A stretch of 64,000 bases of DNA from G963665005 sp963665005 (GTDB lineage: Bacteria > Bacillota > Clostridia > Christensenellales > SZUA-584). The notes beneath the pieces are model-generated. The model was given only the letters and a program-made list of their open reading frames with translations. It had not been told where the DNA came from and did no database searches. Positions 1-8,261 of the stretch are shown here, one piece after another. A program made the position numbers and the translations under genes. Positions within the stretch are counted from its first letter, which is position 1. Each line of letters starts with the position of its first letter. The stretch covers positions 310,001 to 374,000 of the forward strand of contig CAXXTQ010000001.1 of the NCBI GenBank assembly GCA_963665005.2. Direction: 5' to 3'.

Positions 1-513
1 CTGCAAAGCGGTTTCTATGATTTTGCTGGCAGCCCGGGCGATAATCAATTTTTCATCCTTTCCGGGCCTGCCTTTATATATGGTTTTTGACGCGGTCTTG
101 GTAAGCGTATGCTCTGCCGCAATTTTGACTCCCAGTATTGATTTGCGCTTTTGTCTCTTTAGCAGCTTGCCCATCTCCTCGAGCGCGACGCTGCTGTGAA
201 CACCACCGTATGTGGCAAACGGAACAGCCAGTGCGCCGAATTTTTCGCCAACGCCGGGAAGCTGTTTGATTATCCGAAGTATATGGCCCTCCATGTGTCC
301 AGCATATATCGGCCCCCCGATCAGCAATACATCATGCGCGTTAAGGTCAGCTTCAAGCTGTTTTTTGATGCTGCTTTCATTCAGATAGTTCGGGTTTTTC
401 GTCGTGTTGATCAACTGCACGGAAACGCCCCTTTCTTCAAATTCTTTTTTAAAGATGTTTGCAGCCTGAAGAGTATGTCCCGACGGGCTGAATACAATCA
501 TTGAAACTTTCAT
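1..513 (-). CDS. Flavodoxin-like protein, C-terminus off the window edge
   Basis: The gene runs off the left edge without a stop, so only about 171 N-terminal residues are visible. It begins MKVSMIVFSPSGHT; the FSPSGHT loop fits the FMN-phosphate loop of flavodoxin folds, and GGPIYAGH and PFATYGG fit the two flavin-ring loops. The start ATG at 513 has an AAGGAGG site and follows the MarR stop by one base, so the two are co-transcribed. A role in electron transfer is likely. The missing C-terminus could carry ferredoxin clusters (EFR1 type), which cannot be judged here. Confidence 0.8.
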   Translation of the reverse strand, partial: MKVSMIVFSPSGHTLQAANIFKKEFEERGVSVQLINTTKNPNYLNESSIKKQLEADLNAHDVLLIGGPIYAGHMEGHILRIIKQLPGVGEKFGALAVPFATYGGVHSSVALEEMGKLLKRQKRKSILGVKIAAEHTLTKTASKTIYKGRPGKDEKLIIARAASKIIETALQ

Positions 514-514
514 G

Positions 515-970
515 TCATTCCTCCTTATTCAGATCCGGTAAATTTTTGTCGATGATATTGAGTAGGCCGGTCAGGGCCTGCATTTGCGCCGGCTTCAAGC
601 CGTCAAGATAGGCGATCATCTTGTCGCCAAGTTGTTTATGAAAAAGCCGATGGCTATGATAGGCGACCTCTCCGTCTCTTGTCAGCTTTATATAGACCTC
701 CTTTTTGTTATCCGGTTTTTTATATTTTTTAATGAGTCCTTTTTTAACAAGCTTATCCGCAATCTGTGTGATCGCACCTTTTGTGATTCCCAGCTTCTGC
801 GCTACCTGAGATGCGATAATGCCGTCCCCCGGCGCTATAGCGTCGATAAAATGGATCTCCGATTGATACAAAGCATGCTTGGTACAAAAGTTTCGGGGCT
901 TCTTGTCATTGGAATTGATTCTGTATTGAATTTTTGAAAATTCAATCATCAAAGATTCGGATTCCTTCAT
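515..970 (-). CDS. MarR-family transcriptional regulator
   Basis: A 151-residue protein with the winged-helix core of MarR proteins: the HTH is around residues 50-75 (ASQVAQKLGITKGAITQIAD) and the wing around residues 80-97 (KKYKKPDNKKEVYIKLT). The length is normal for MarR. An AAAGGA site precedes the ATG. It is the first gene of a two-gene operon with the flavodoxin-like gene and diverges from the ECF cluster. Two copies of a TTTAG-N3-CTAAA palindrome overlap its own promoter, which suggests autoregulation. The ligand is unknown; a redox signal is a guess from the partner gene. Confidence 0.9.
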   Translation of the reverse strand: MKESESLMIEFSKIQYRINSNDKKPRNFCTKHALYQSEIHFIDAIAPGDGIIASQVAQKLGITKGAITQIADKLVKKGLIKKYKKPDNKKEVYIKLTRDGEVAYHSHRLFHKQLGDKMIAYLDGLKPAQMQALTGLLNIIDKNLPDLNKEE

Positions 971-994
971 GCTGATCGTCCTTTCTCCATTTTA

Positions 995-1053
995 TTTAGC
1001 AACTAAACTATAATGGACGGCGTCGTAAATGTCAATATTGTTTAGCAGCTAAA
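995..1053 (-). promoter_or_regulatory. marR promoter with two palindromic operators
   Basis: On the minus strand TTGACA (1030-1035) and TATAGT (1007-1012) are separated by exactly 17 bases. TTTAGCAACTAAA (995-1007) touches the -10 and TTTAGCAGCTAAA (1041-1053) lies just upstream of the -35. The two 13-bp palindromes differ at one central base. The placement fits autorepression by the MarR protein. Confidence 0.75.
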
Positions 1054-1106
1054 TTAAATAATTCTTGTACAAATCGTATATGTGTATTTTTCATTCCGAC
1101 TTAATA

Positions 1107-1163
1107 TTGACAAAACAAACGATATAGCGTATATTGATTAGCAAGCGGTTAGCAATGGCTAAC
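1107..1163 (+). promoter_or_regulatory. Promoter and GTTAGC palindrome ahead of the ECF genes
   Basis: TTGACA (1107-1112), a 17-base spacer and TATATT (1130-1135) form a near-consensus promoter. GTTAGC-AATG-GCTAAC (1148-1163), a perfect 6+6 palindrome, follows at the expected start of transcription. The same palindrome recurs at the MATE promoter and its core at the TetR promoter, so this is a likely TetR operator. Confidence 0.75.
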
Positions 1164-1185
1164 TATTAGGATTTGGAGGTCACTT

Positions 1186-1767
1186 ATGAAAAAGAAATTG
1201 CAGGCTAAGGATTTAATTCGTATCGGTATTTTTACGGCAATCTATTTTGTAATCTTCTTCGCTACCGGAATGCTGGGGTACATTCCAATACTATTTATAC
1301 TGTTGCCGGTTTTGATGCCGATTATTACAGGTATTCCTTTTATGCTCTTTTTAACCAAAGTAAAAAAATTTGGCATGGTCACGATATTCGGCGCTCTTCT
1401 GGGTATCTTGATGTTTGCGACTGGCCATACTTGGGTGCCGCTGGCGACGGGTTTCGTTTTTGGGTTGCTTGCAGACCTGATATTTAAAGCAGGCCAATAC
1501 AAGAGCACAAAAAACACTGTGGCGGGCTATGGTGTGTTCAGTATCTGGGCGATGGGCGCAATGCTACCCATGTGGCTGATGCGTGAAAGCTATTTTGACT
1601 ATATCAGCAGCAACATGGGCGAAGAATATACCAACGCAGTGCTGACGATGACGCCCGATTGGATGGCGCTCGCGGTGGTGGTGGCAGCCTTTGCGGCAGG
1701 AATCATCGGCGCTTTTTTGGGCAAGGCTGTCCTCAAAAAGCACTTTCAAAGAGCGGGTATCGTTTGA
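1186..1767 (+). CDS. ECF transporter S component, MptD/Trep_Strep type
   Basis: A 193-residue integral membrane protein with about six hydrophobic segments and a basic start (MKKKLQAKDLIRIGIFTAIY), as in the Trep_Strep/MptD group of ECF substrate-binding subunits. A GGAGG site precedes the ATG. The stop overlaps the EcfT start by one base, and a fused two-domain ATPase follows, so all three ECF components sit in one operon. It should bind a micronutrient and dock on EcfT. The substrate cannot be deduced. The promoter carries the GTTAGC palindrome shared with exporter genes. Confidence 0.85.
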   Translation: MKKKLQAKDLIRIGIFTAIYFVIFFATGMLGYIPILFILLPVLMPIITGIPFMLFLTKVKKFGMVTIFGALLGILMFATGHTWVPLATGFVFGLLADLIFKAGQYKSTKNTVAGYGVFSIWAMGAMLPMWLMRESYFDYISSNMGEEYTNAVLTMTPDWMALAVVVAAFAAGIIGAFLGKAVLKKHFQRAGIV

Positions 1768-2483
1768 TGCAAGGCAAACTGATGCAAAGCGTGGGATCCG
1801 GCCGATTTCGGCTGGACCCCAGAACCAAGTTGTTGCTTATGGTTTTAGTAAACTTTGCGGTTTTCGGAAATCGGTCGGTATTTATTATGATAATAATAAG
1901 CGCCATTCCAATTCTGCTGTTGCTGCTCAGCGGGAAGCCAAAAGCGGCTTTGAGATGTGCTTTGGCCTATGCAGCGTCTGCCGCAGCCAATACCTATTTG
2001 GTGCCGATAACACACGGCGTTCTTAACATTTTCGTTGTAATGATTGCAGGTATGTTCTACCGCCTAATGCCTGCGCTCATCATGGGCTATTACGTGATTG
2101 CGACCACAACGGTGAGTGAATTCATTGCATCCATGGAACGCATGCGAGTGACCAAGAAAATCGTGATACCGTTGTCCGTCATGTTCCGCTTCTTCCCCAC
2201 CGTGCGGGAGGAATCAAAGGCGATCAGCGACGCAATGCGCATGCGCGGCCTCCGGCTGAGTGCGGGTGGATGGAAAAAGCCCATGGCTATGCTGGAATAC
2301 CGGCTGGTTCCGTTGCTGATGTCCTCCGTTAAAATCGGTGACGAGCTGTCCGCGGCATCGTTGACACGTGGCCTTGGAAGCCCGGTGAGAAGAACGAATA
2401 TCTGCCGTATTGGCTTTGGTGTACCCGATTTTGCGTTGACAGCGGTCGCTGTATGCGCTTTTGCGGCATATCTGTTGATGTGA
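1767..2483 (+). CDS. ecfT: ECF transporter transmembrane T component
   Basis: The protein is 238 residues from the ATG at 1767, which shares its A with the upstream TGA (translational coupling). It starts with the LDPRTKLLL motif typical of CbiQ/EcfT proteins and has several membrane segments. The charged cytoplasmic coupling segments are present as AMRMRGLR (around 158-165) and AASLTRGLG (around 205-213), resembling the two A-R-x coupling motifs that contact the ATPases. The open frame extends upstream to 1659, but that part overlaps the S gene in another frame and is not protein-like. Confidence 0.88.
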   Translation: MQGKLMQSVGSGRFRLDPRTKLLLMVLVNFAVFGNRSVFIMIIISAIPILLLLLSGKPKAALRCALAYAASAAANTYLVPITHGVLNIFVVMIAGMFYRLMPALIMGYYVIATTTVSEFIASMERMRVTKKIVIPLSVMFRFFPTVREESKAISDAMRMRGLRLSAGGWKKPMAMLEYRLVPLLMSSVKIGDELSAASLTRGLGSPVRRTNICRIGFGVPDFALTAVAVCAFAAYLLM

Positions 2484-2493
2484 TGGAGGCAAT

Positions 2494-3951
2494 ATGGTTG
2501 AATTGAAAAACGTCTCTTTTACATACGCGCAGGGGCAGAACGGGCTGCGCGATATTAATTTGACAATACAGAAAGGCGAAGTTGTGCTGCTTTGCGGTGA
2601 GTCTGGCTGCGGCAAGACCACCGTCACGCGTCTCATCAACGGACTGATACCGGAATACTATGAAGGAACTCTCACCGGCAGCGTGCTTATTGAGGGAAAG
2701 GATATCGCTCATCTTCCGATGTATGAAACGGCGAAATGGGTGGGTTCCGTATTCCAAAACCCAAGAAGCCAGTTTTTTAACGTGGATACCACCAGCGAGC
2801 TGGCCTTCGGCTGTGAAAACATCGGTTTGCCAGAGGACGAAATCCACCGGCGAGGCGCGAATACTGTAAGGGATTTTCAAATAGAACCGTTGATGGGACG
2901 AAGCATCTTCAAATTGTCGGGCGGAGAGAAACAAAAAATCGCATGCGCTTCGGTTTCAATGAGCCAGCCGGATATATTTGTGCTGGACGAACCGTCCTCC
3001 AATCTGGATATTGCGGCGATTGAGGACTTAAAGAGGTTGATCGGTCTGTGGAAACAGCAGGGCAAGACGATTGTGATTGCCGAGCATAGGCTCTACTATT
3101 TAAGCGAGCTTGTTGATCGTATCGTCTATATGAAACAGGGGCGCATCGACCGGGTGCTGAGCGTAAACGACATGAAAGCGTTAAGTGCGGCGAAGCTTAA
3201 AGAACTGGGACTGCGCCCGTTCAGTCCGGAAGGCTTTTATCAGGGCTGCCCTGCCGAGGCTTGCTGCACTGAGAAGCTTACCCTGAAGGATATTGCGTTT
3301 GCCTATAAGCACAGTGCGCCATCGCTGCAAATCGAGTCGTTGAAGCTTCCGTGGGGCGCAGTCACAGCCGTGATTGGCTACAACGGGGCGGGCAAGTCCA
3401 CCTTTGCGCGCTGCCTGTGCGGACTGGAGAAGCGGTGTAAGGGCAGCGTAACGATGTGCGGGCAGCAAGCGCTATCCACGAATCGGCTGAAGCGCAGTTA
3501 CATGGTAATGCAGGATGTCAATCACCAGCTTTTTACCGAAAGCGTGATGGATGAAGTGCTTTTGAGCATGAAGGAAGCCTATAAAGCAAAGGCGGAACAG
3601 ATTCTTGATTCGCTTGATCTTCTGCTGTTTAAAGAGTTACACCCCATGTCCTTATCGGGCGGGCAGAAGCAGCGCGTTGCCATAGCAAGCGCAATCGCGT
3701 CTGAAAAGGATATCCTCTTTTTTGACGAGCCTACCAGCGGCCTGGATTTAGGGCACATGCGGGAGGTGGCAGACAGTATCCGGCAACTTAAGCAAATGGG
3801 TAAGACGATATTCGTGATTTCGCATGATCTGGAGCTGATATTAAGCTGCTGTACGTATGTGCTGCATCTGGATAAGGGGTGTGTAAAAGAGCATTATCCG
3901 CTTGACCGGAACGGCTGTGACAAGCTGACCTCTTTCTTTGCAAACCCGTGA
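2494..3951 (+). CDS. Fused double-domain ECF transporter ATPase (EcfA1-EcfA2 type)
   Basis: A 485-residue protein with two complete ABC ATPase domains. Domain 1 has Walker A GESGCGKTT (35-43), signature LSGGEKQK and Walker B FVLDEPSSNLD. Domain 2 has GYNGAGKST, LSGGQKQR and FFDEPTSGLD. Both sites therefore look catalytically intact. It energises the adjacent S/T components. The start has a TGGAGG site. A fused A1-A2 is common in dedicated ECF systems, as opposed to shared group II modules, so this set probably serves its own S subunit only. Confidence 0.9.
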   Translation: MVELKNVSFTYAQGQNGLRDINLTIQKGEVVLLCGESGCGKTTVTRLINGLIPEYYEGTLTGSVLIEGKDIAHLPMYETAKWVGSVFQNPRSQFFNVDTTSELAFGCENIGLPEDEIHRRGANTVRDFQIEPLMGRSIFKLSGGEKQKIACASVSMSQPDIFVLDEPSSNLDIAAIEDLKRLIGLWKQQGKTIVIAEHRLYYLSELVDRIVYMKQGRIDRVLSVNDMKALSAAKLKELGLRPFSPEGFYQGCPAEACCTEKLTLKDIAFAYKHSAPSLQIESLKLPWGAVTAVIGYNGAGKSTFARCLCGLEKRCKGSVTMCGQQALSTNRLKRSYMVMQDVNHQLFTESVMDEVLLSMKEAYKAKAEQILDSLDLLLFKELHPMSLSGGQKQRVAIASAIASEKDILFFDEPTSGLDLGHMREVADSIRQLKQMGKTIFVISHDLELILSCCTYVLHLDKGCVKEHYPLDRNGCDKLTSFFANP

Positions 3952-4135
3952 GTGGAGTAACTTTTTTGTCCAAATGGAGTAAGCCTGACGTTATGGAGCG
4001 GCAGATAAAGAAGTAAACTTTATTATAAAGATAAGTTAACGCATGAAAGCTTATCTCCATTTTCTATACATGAAGCAGCGGAAGGGTGGAGCTTGTCATA
4101 AATACGCAAAAATACTGTTTTTGCGAAAATGCATC

Positions 4136-4195
4136 TTGACAGCGATTGGAGAGTATGATATATATAAGTTAACGACGTTAGCTAACAAGGTTAAC
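4136..4195 (+). promoter_or_regulatory. tetR promoter with nested palindromic operator
   Basis: TTGACA (4136-4141), 17 bases, TATATA (4159-4164). The operator lies on the start site: GTTAGCTAAC (4177-4186) is flanked symmetrically by GTTAAC at 4168-4173 and 4190-4195. The core matches the arms of the palindromes at 1148-1163 and 4900-4915, pointing to autorepression. Confidence 0.75.
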
Positions 4196-4225
4196 TCATA
4201 TATTTCTTTTAAGGGAGATCATTGC

Positions 4226-4843
4226 GTGCCCAGAGATAAAACAGATACACTGAAAAGAATCATACCCTTTGCACGACAGGAATTTTTAGAAAAAGGCTTT
4301 GAAAAAGCCTCCCTGCGTGATATTGCCAAGGGGGCGGGCATTACAGCAGCCGGGCTTTACCGTCACTTTGCGGATAAGGAGGCTATGTTTGCCTCTCTTG
4401 TAGAACCGGCAGCTACTGAGCTGATGCAGCTGTATATCAAGATGCATCAGTACTTTGAGGCACTTCCCAAGGATGTGCAGCTCGATACCGTGTTTAACCA
4501 CGATTCCGATTCGATCGATCAGTTTATGGCCTATATATACGACCACTTCGACGCGTTCAAGCTGCTTGTTACCTGTGCGGAGGGAACGAAGTATGCGGAC
4601 TATCTCGATGAACTGGTGCGGATTGAGGTGGAATCGACGCTTAAATTTATTGAAGCCACGGGCAATTCCGCCATTATATCCGGAAAGCTGTCGCCCGAGT
4701 TGCTCCACATTATATCAGACGCGCTGCTGTCCGCAATGTTTGAGGTGGTTCGCCATGGCCTGCCCCGCAAAGCTGCGGAGGGCTATATTCAAAGCTTACG
4801 GCTGTTCTTCACTGCTGGCTGGAGGGAGCTGCTGGCAGATTAA
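4226..4843 (+). CDS. TetR-family transcriptional regulator
   Basis: A 205-residue protein from the GTG at 4226, chosen because AAGGGAG lies eight bases upstream and because TetR homology starts here; an in-frame ATG at 4043 would lie upstream of the promoter. The N-terminal HTH is clear (LRDIAKGAGITAAGLYRHF, about residues 30-48), followed by the usual KEAMF segment. The C-terminal ligand domain is unremarkable. It sits between the ECF set and the MATE exporter, and related palindromes are found at its own, the ECF, the MATE and, in weaker form, the ABC exporter promoters. It is the probable repressor of all of them. Confidence 0.9.
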   Translation: MPRDKTDTLKRIIPFARQEFLEKGFEKASLRDIAKGAGITAAGLYRHFADKEAMFASLVEPAATELMQLYIKMHQYFEALPKDVQLDTVFNHDSDSIDQFMAYIYDHFDAFKLLVTCAEGTKYADYLDELVRIEVESTLKFIEATGNSAIISGKLSPELLHIISDALLSAMFEVVRHGLPRKAAEGYIQSLRLFFTAGWRELLAD

Positions 4844-4869
4844 ATCAGATTAATCTCTCAAAATGAGGC

Positions 4870-4915
4870 TTTACAGAGCCTCAAAAAAATACTATACAAG
4901 TTAGCAAAGGCTAAC
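4870..4915 (+). promoter_or_regulatory. MATE promoter with TetR-type operator
   Basis: TTTACA (4870-4875), 17 bases, TATACA (4893-4898), then GTTAGC-AAAG-GCTAAC (4900-4915). The arms are identical to those at 1148-1163; only the four central bases differ. The -35 lies inside a GAGGCT/AGCCTC hairpin (4865-4882) downstream of tetR. Confidence 0.7.
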
Positions 4916-4930
4916 TAATAAGGAGATGTT

Positions 4931-6331
4931 ATGAGCGAGGTTTTAAGTAAAGAAAAGCAGAAGTATATGATTCTGCATGAAAACATGTGGAAGGTAATGT
5001 GGCGGGTATCCTGGCCCGCAATCATTGCAATGGTGCTGTATGGACTTAATTCCGTATTCGATGCCATATTTGTAGGCAGCTTTGTGGGAGAAACGGCGCT
5101 GGCGGGCGTATCCCTTGCGTATCCACTGTCGCAGATGACATTGGGCATCGGTTCACTGATCGGTGTTGGCGCAGGCAGCGCGCTGTCTATCGCACTGGGT
5201 GCGGGCGACAAGCGAATGCAGAGCCGGATACTGGGCAACGTGAATTACCTGTCTTTGATCACCAGCATTGTATTTGGTGTTCTCGCCTATATCTTTTCCG
5301 AACCGCTTGTGCGTTTCATGGGCGGAGAGGGAGAAGCGCTGGCGCTGGGCACTGAGTATTTCAGAGTAACCGTGATCGGCTCTCCGTTTTGGGTGCATGG
5401 CCTTGCATGCAACATGGTAGTGCGCGCCGAGGGTAAGATGAAATCCGCCGCGGTCATGATGGGCGTGGGGCTGGCTGTCAACATTGTTGCAAACTATATA
5501 CTGGTGGGGCTCCTTCAGCTGGGCGCCGTTGGTGCAGCGTGGGGAACCAACCTTGGTATGCTGGTGTATACGATCATTGGTCTTGTCTACTTTAAACGCG
5601 GCAAAGCATCGTTTGAAGGCCATCCATTCAAAATATACCGTGACAAAAAAATCATCAAGGCGGTCATGTCGATGGGGATGCCATCTCTCATCATGTCCGT
5701 GATGTCGCTGGTGCAGGCCATCGTAGTGTTTAACGCGCTTTCCGGCGTGGGTACCACATCGGATATTGCGTTTTACGGCGCGACTTATCGTATATTCACA
5801 TTAATGCTGACGCCGTTGTTTGGCCTGATGCGTGCGCTGCAGCCTGTGGCAGGCATCAACTACGGGGCGCAGCAAATGAGCCGTGTAATCAAAAGCGCCA
5901 AAGTCTTTATATTAAGCGGTACGATACTGATGTTGCCTTTCTGGCTGCTGTTGATGCTTTACCCGCAAGGGCTGCTCTCTTCCATGCTTCCAAATACCGT
6001 TTTTGATGCGGCCAACCTATCGAACTTCCGTATATTTATGGCACTGCTTCCTCTGCTGCCGGTTGTGTTTATGTCGATGACGTTCTTTCCGGCAATCAAC
6101 AAAGGCAAGGCGGCCAGCATTATGGGCATTTTGAGACAGCTTGTGCTGTATGTTCCGGTTATGCTGATTTTGCCGAGAATGCTGGGCGTCAAGTGGGTTT
6201 ATTTCGGATCAACGGCGATCGATATATTGATATCTCTCGCGGTGTTTTTGATGTTCGGACAGACGTTTAAGTCGCTGCGCGCAAAAAAACATAGAACCGT
6301 TGAAACGGAGGCTGTGTTGGAAGCTGATTGA
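4931..6331 (+). CDS. MATE family multidrug/sodium exporter
   Basis: A 466-residue protein with about twelve hydrophobic segments. MATE hallmarks are visible: the NSVFDAIFVG motif in the first transmembrane pair, the VGAGSALSIALGAGD stretch, and MVVRAEGKMKSA before the second half. An AAGGAG site precedes the ATG. MATE proteins export cationic drugs or metabolites in exchange for Na+ or H+. The promoter carries the shared palindrome, so expression should follow TetR release together with the ECF and ABC genes. The substrate is unknown. Confidence 0.92.
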   Translation: MSEVLSKEKQKYMILHENMWKVMWRVSWPAIIAMVLYGLNSVFDAIFVGSFVGETALAGVSLAYPLSQMTLGIGSLIGVGAGSALSIALGAGDKRMQSRILGNVNYLSLITSIVFGVLAYIFSEPLVRFMGGEGEALALGTEYFRVTVIGSPFWVHGLACNMVVRAEGKMKSAAVMMGVGLAVNIVANYILVGLLQLGAVGAAWGTNLGMLVYTIIGLVYFKRGKASFEGHPFKIYRDKKIIKAVMSMGMPSLIMSVMSLVQAIVVFNALSGVGTTSDIAFYGATYRIFTLMLTPLFGLMRALQPVAGINYGAQQMSRVIKSAKVFILSGTILMLPFWLLLMLYPQGLLSSMLPNTVFDAANLSNFRIFMALLPLLPVVFMSMTFFPAINKGKAASIMGILRQLVLYVPVMLILPRMLGVKWVYFGSTAIDILISLAVFLMFGQTFKSLRAKKHRTVETEAVLEAD

Positions 6332-6353
6332 GTTAATATTTTTTCACCAAAAA

Positions 6354-6369
6354 GTTAGCAAATACCAAC
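6354..6369 (+). promoter_or_regulatory. Degenerate GTTAGC palindrome ahead of the ABC pair
   Basis: GTTAGC-AAAT-ACCAAC keeps the left arm and spacing of the TetR-type palindrome and four of six bases of the right arm. It lies about 85 bp upstream of the ABC exporter start. I see no convincing -35/-10 pair next to it, so operator function is less secure than at the other sites. Confidence 0.45.
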
Positions 6370-6452
6370 ACAAAAGTTGGAAGATGAAAACAACTCGGCT
6401 TCAAAGGCTGAGAAAATATATATAACAAAACAAATTCAGGAGGTTAAAAGAA

Positions 6453-8261
6453 ATGCAAAAAAACAAAAAGAAATCCATCTTAAGCAGATTTAGACCGTAT
6501 ATGGGCAAAAAGAAAGCGCTTTTGCCCTTGTCACTTGTATTATCAGGACTTTCCGCAGTTCTGAACATTATGCCCTTCGTACTGGTGTGGTTCATTACGC
6601 GCGATATATTATCCGCGCCGCAGGCAATTGACGTTTCAAACATCGGTACATATGCATGGCTGGCTTTCGCAAGTGCTATAGCTGGTATCATAGTGTACTT
6701 CTGTGCGCTTATGAGCTCGCACCTCGCAGCTTTTCGCGTAGAGGTTGGGCTCCAGAAAGTGGGAATGAAGAAAATCATGTCGATGCCGCTTGGGTTTTTC
6801 GATCAGTATTCAAGCGGTAAAATGCGAAAGATCGTCAACGACGGGGCGGGAACAACGCATATGTTTTTGGCGCACCAACTGCCCGATATGGCCGGCACCG
6901 TCGTTTCCCCCATTATTCTGCTTATTCTTATCTTTACTGTTGACTGGCGAATGGGGCTTGCTTCCCTTGTCCCGATCATCCTTGGGTTTATCACCATGAA
7001 GTTCATGACGAGTACCAAAGGAAAACAATTTCAAAAAAGCTATTTCGATTCTTTGGAAGAAATGAGCTCCGAGTCAGTAGAATATGTCCGCGGTATTCCG
7101 GTCGTCAAAACATTTGGCCAGTCCATATTTTCATTTAAGCGGTTCTATAACAGCATCATTAGGTACAAAGAAATGGTGCATGCTTATACGCTGCTCTGGC
7201 GAAAGCCAATGTCGTTTTACACCATCATCATGCAGTCGGCCGCATTTTTTCTTATCCCCATGGCGATTCTTTTGATCGGAAACGGCGCAAATCTCGCCCT
7301 TGTGCTTTCAAATTTCATATTCTATCTTCTGATATCGCCGATCTTTACGATGCTGCTAATGAAATCGATGTATTTTCAGCAAAACAGCAGAATTGCAGAA
7401 CAGGCGATCGATCGGCTGGATAACCTGCTTAACTATCCGGCAATGAATTACAGCAAAAACCTCAAGCATATAGAAAAGCACACTTTGGAATTCAAGAACG
7501 TCGCTTTTTCATATGAAGGCGCCGACAAACGAGCGGTCGACGGGATCAGCTTTAAACAAAACGAAGGCGAGACAATCGCGCTTGTCGGGGCTTCGGGCGG
7601 CGGAAAGACGACGATTGCCCGGCTGGCCGCGCGCTTCTGGGACGCAAACGAAGGCGAAGTTCTGGTCGGCGGAATCAACGTCAAAGAAATACCCAAAAAG
7701 GAGCTAATGGACAATATCTCCTTTGTTTTCCAGAATACCCGGCTTTTTAAGGGCTCGCTGAGAGAGAATGTCGTATTCGGCAAGGAAAACGTCACGGAGA
7801 AAGAGATCAATAAAGCCATCGATTCTTCACAATCTCGAAAAATCATAGACAGCTTGAAAGATGGGCTGGATACGGTCATCGGCTCTAAAGGAACGTATCT
7901 TTCGGGGGGAGAACAGCAGAGAATCGCGCTTGCCCGAGCCATTGTTAAAAATGCGCCAATCGTGCTGCTGGATGAGGCCACGGCTTTTACCGATCCTGAA
8001 AATGAGCATCTGATCCAAAAGGCATTGAAAGAACTGAGCCGTGGCAAAACGACGCTGATGATCGCCCATCGCCTGACCAGTGTGCGCAATGTTGACCGAA
8101 TCCTTGTGATCGAAAACGGTCGTATTGCGGAGGAAGGAACGCACGAGGCGCTGTATCGCCTTGGCGGCCTTTATAAAGCCATGTGGGATGAATACCAACA
8201 ATCCGTTGCATGGAAGATCGGCAGCGAAAGCGCCGTGGAGGAAGGAGTTCAATATGCTTAA
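6453..8261 (+). CDS. ABC exporter half-transporter, subunit 1
   Basis: A 602-residue fused membrane-ATPase half transporter: six membrane segments in residues 20-310, then a nucleotide-binding domain with Walker A GASGGGKTT (about 376-384), a Q-loop, signature YLSGGEQQR, Walker B IVLLDEATAF and the H-loop IAHR. In the Walker B/D-loop the usual SALD is replaced by TAFTDPEN, so the D-loop is slightly unusual. An AGGAGG site precedes the ATG. The next gene overlaps by 8 bp and encodes the partner, so the two form a heterodimer. Similar pairs export drugs or peptides or take up siderophores; the sequence does not decide between these. Confidence 0.92.
   Translation: MQKNKKKSILSRFRPYMGKKKALLPLSLVLSGLSAVLNIMPFVLVWFITRDILSAPQAIDVSNIGTYAWLAFASAIAGIIVYFCALMSSHLAAFRVEVGLQKVGMKKIMSMPLGFFDQYSSGKMRKIVNDGAGTTHMFLAHQLPDMAGTVVSPIILLILIFTVDWRMGLASLVPIILGFITMKFMTSTKGKQFQKSYFDSLEEMSSESVEYVRGIPVVKTFGQSIFSFKRFYNSIIRYKEMVHAYTLLWRKPMSFYTIIMQSAAFFLIPMAILLIGNGANLALVLSNFIFYLLISPIFTMLLMKSMYFQQNSRIAEQAIDRLDNLLNYPAMNYSKNLKHIEKHTLEFKNVAFSYEGADKRAVDGISFKQNEGETIALVGASGGGKTTIARLAARFWDANEGEVLVGGINVKEIPKKELMDNISFVFQNTRLFKGSLRENVVFGKENVTEKEINKAIDSSQSRKIIDSLKDGLDTVIGSKGTYLSGGEQQRIALARAIVKNAPIVLLDEATAFTDPENEHLIQKALKELSRGKTTLMIAHRLTSVRNVDRILVIENGRIAEEGTHEALYRLGGLYKAMWDEYQQSVAWKIGSESAVEEGVQYA

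Noticed and set aside
196..504. A 102-codon plus-strand ORF near the window start
   Set aside because: It is antisense to the flavodoxin-like gene, which is open to the window edge, has flavodoxin motifs and a good ribosome site.
4865..4882. Terminator after tetR (GAGGCT/AGCCTC hairpin)
   Set aside because: The stem is followed by A-residues on the plus strand, not U; part of it serves as the -35 of the MATE promoter.
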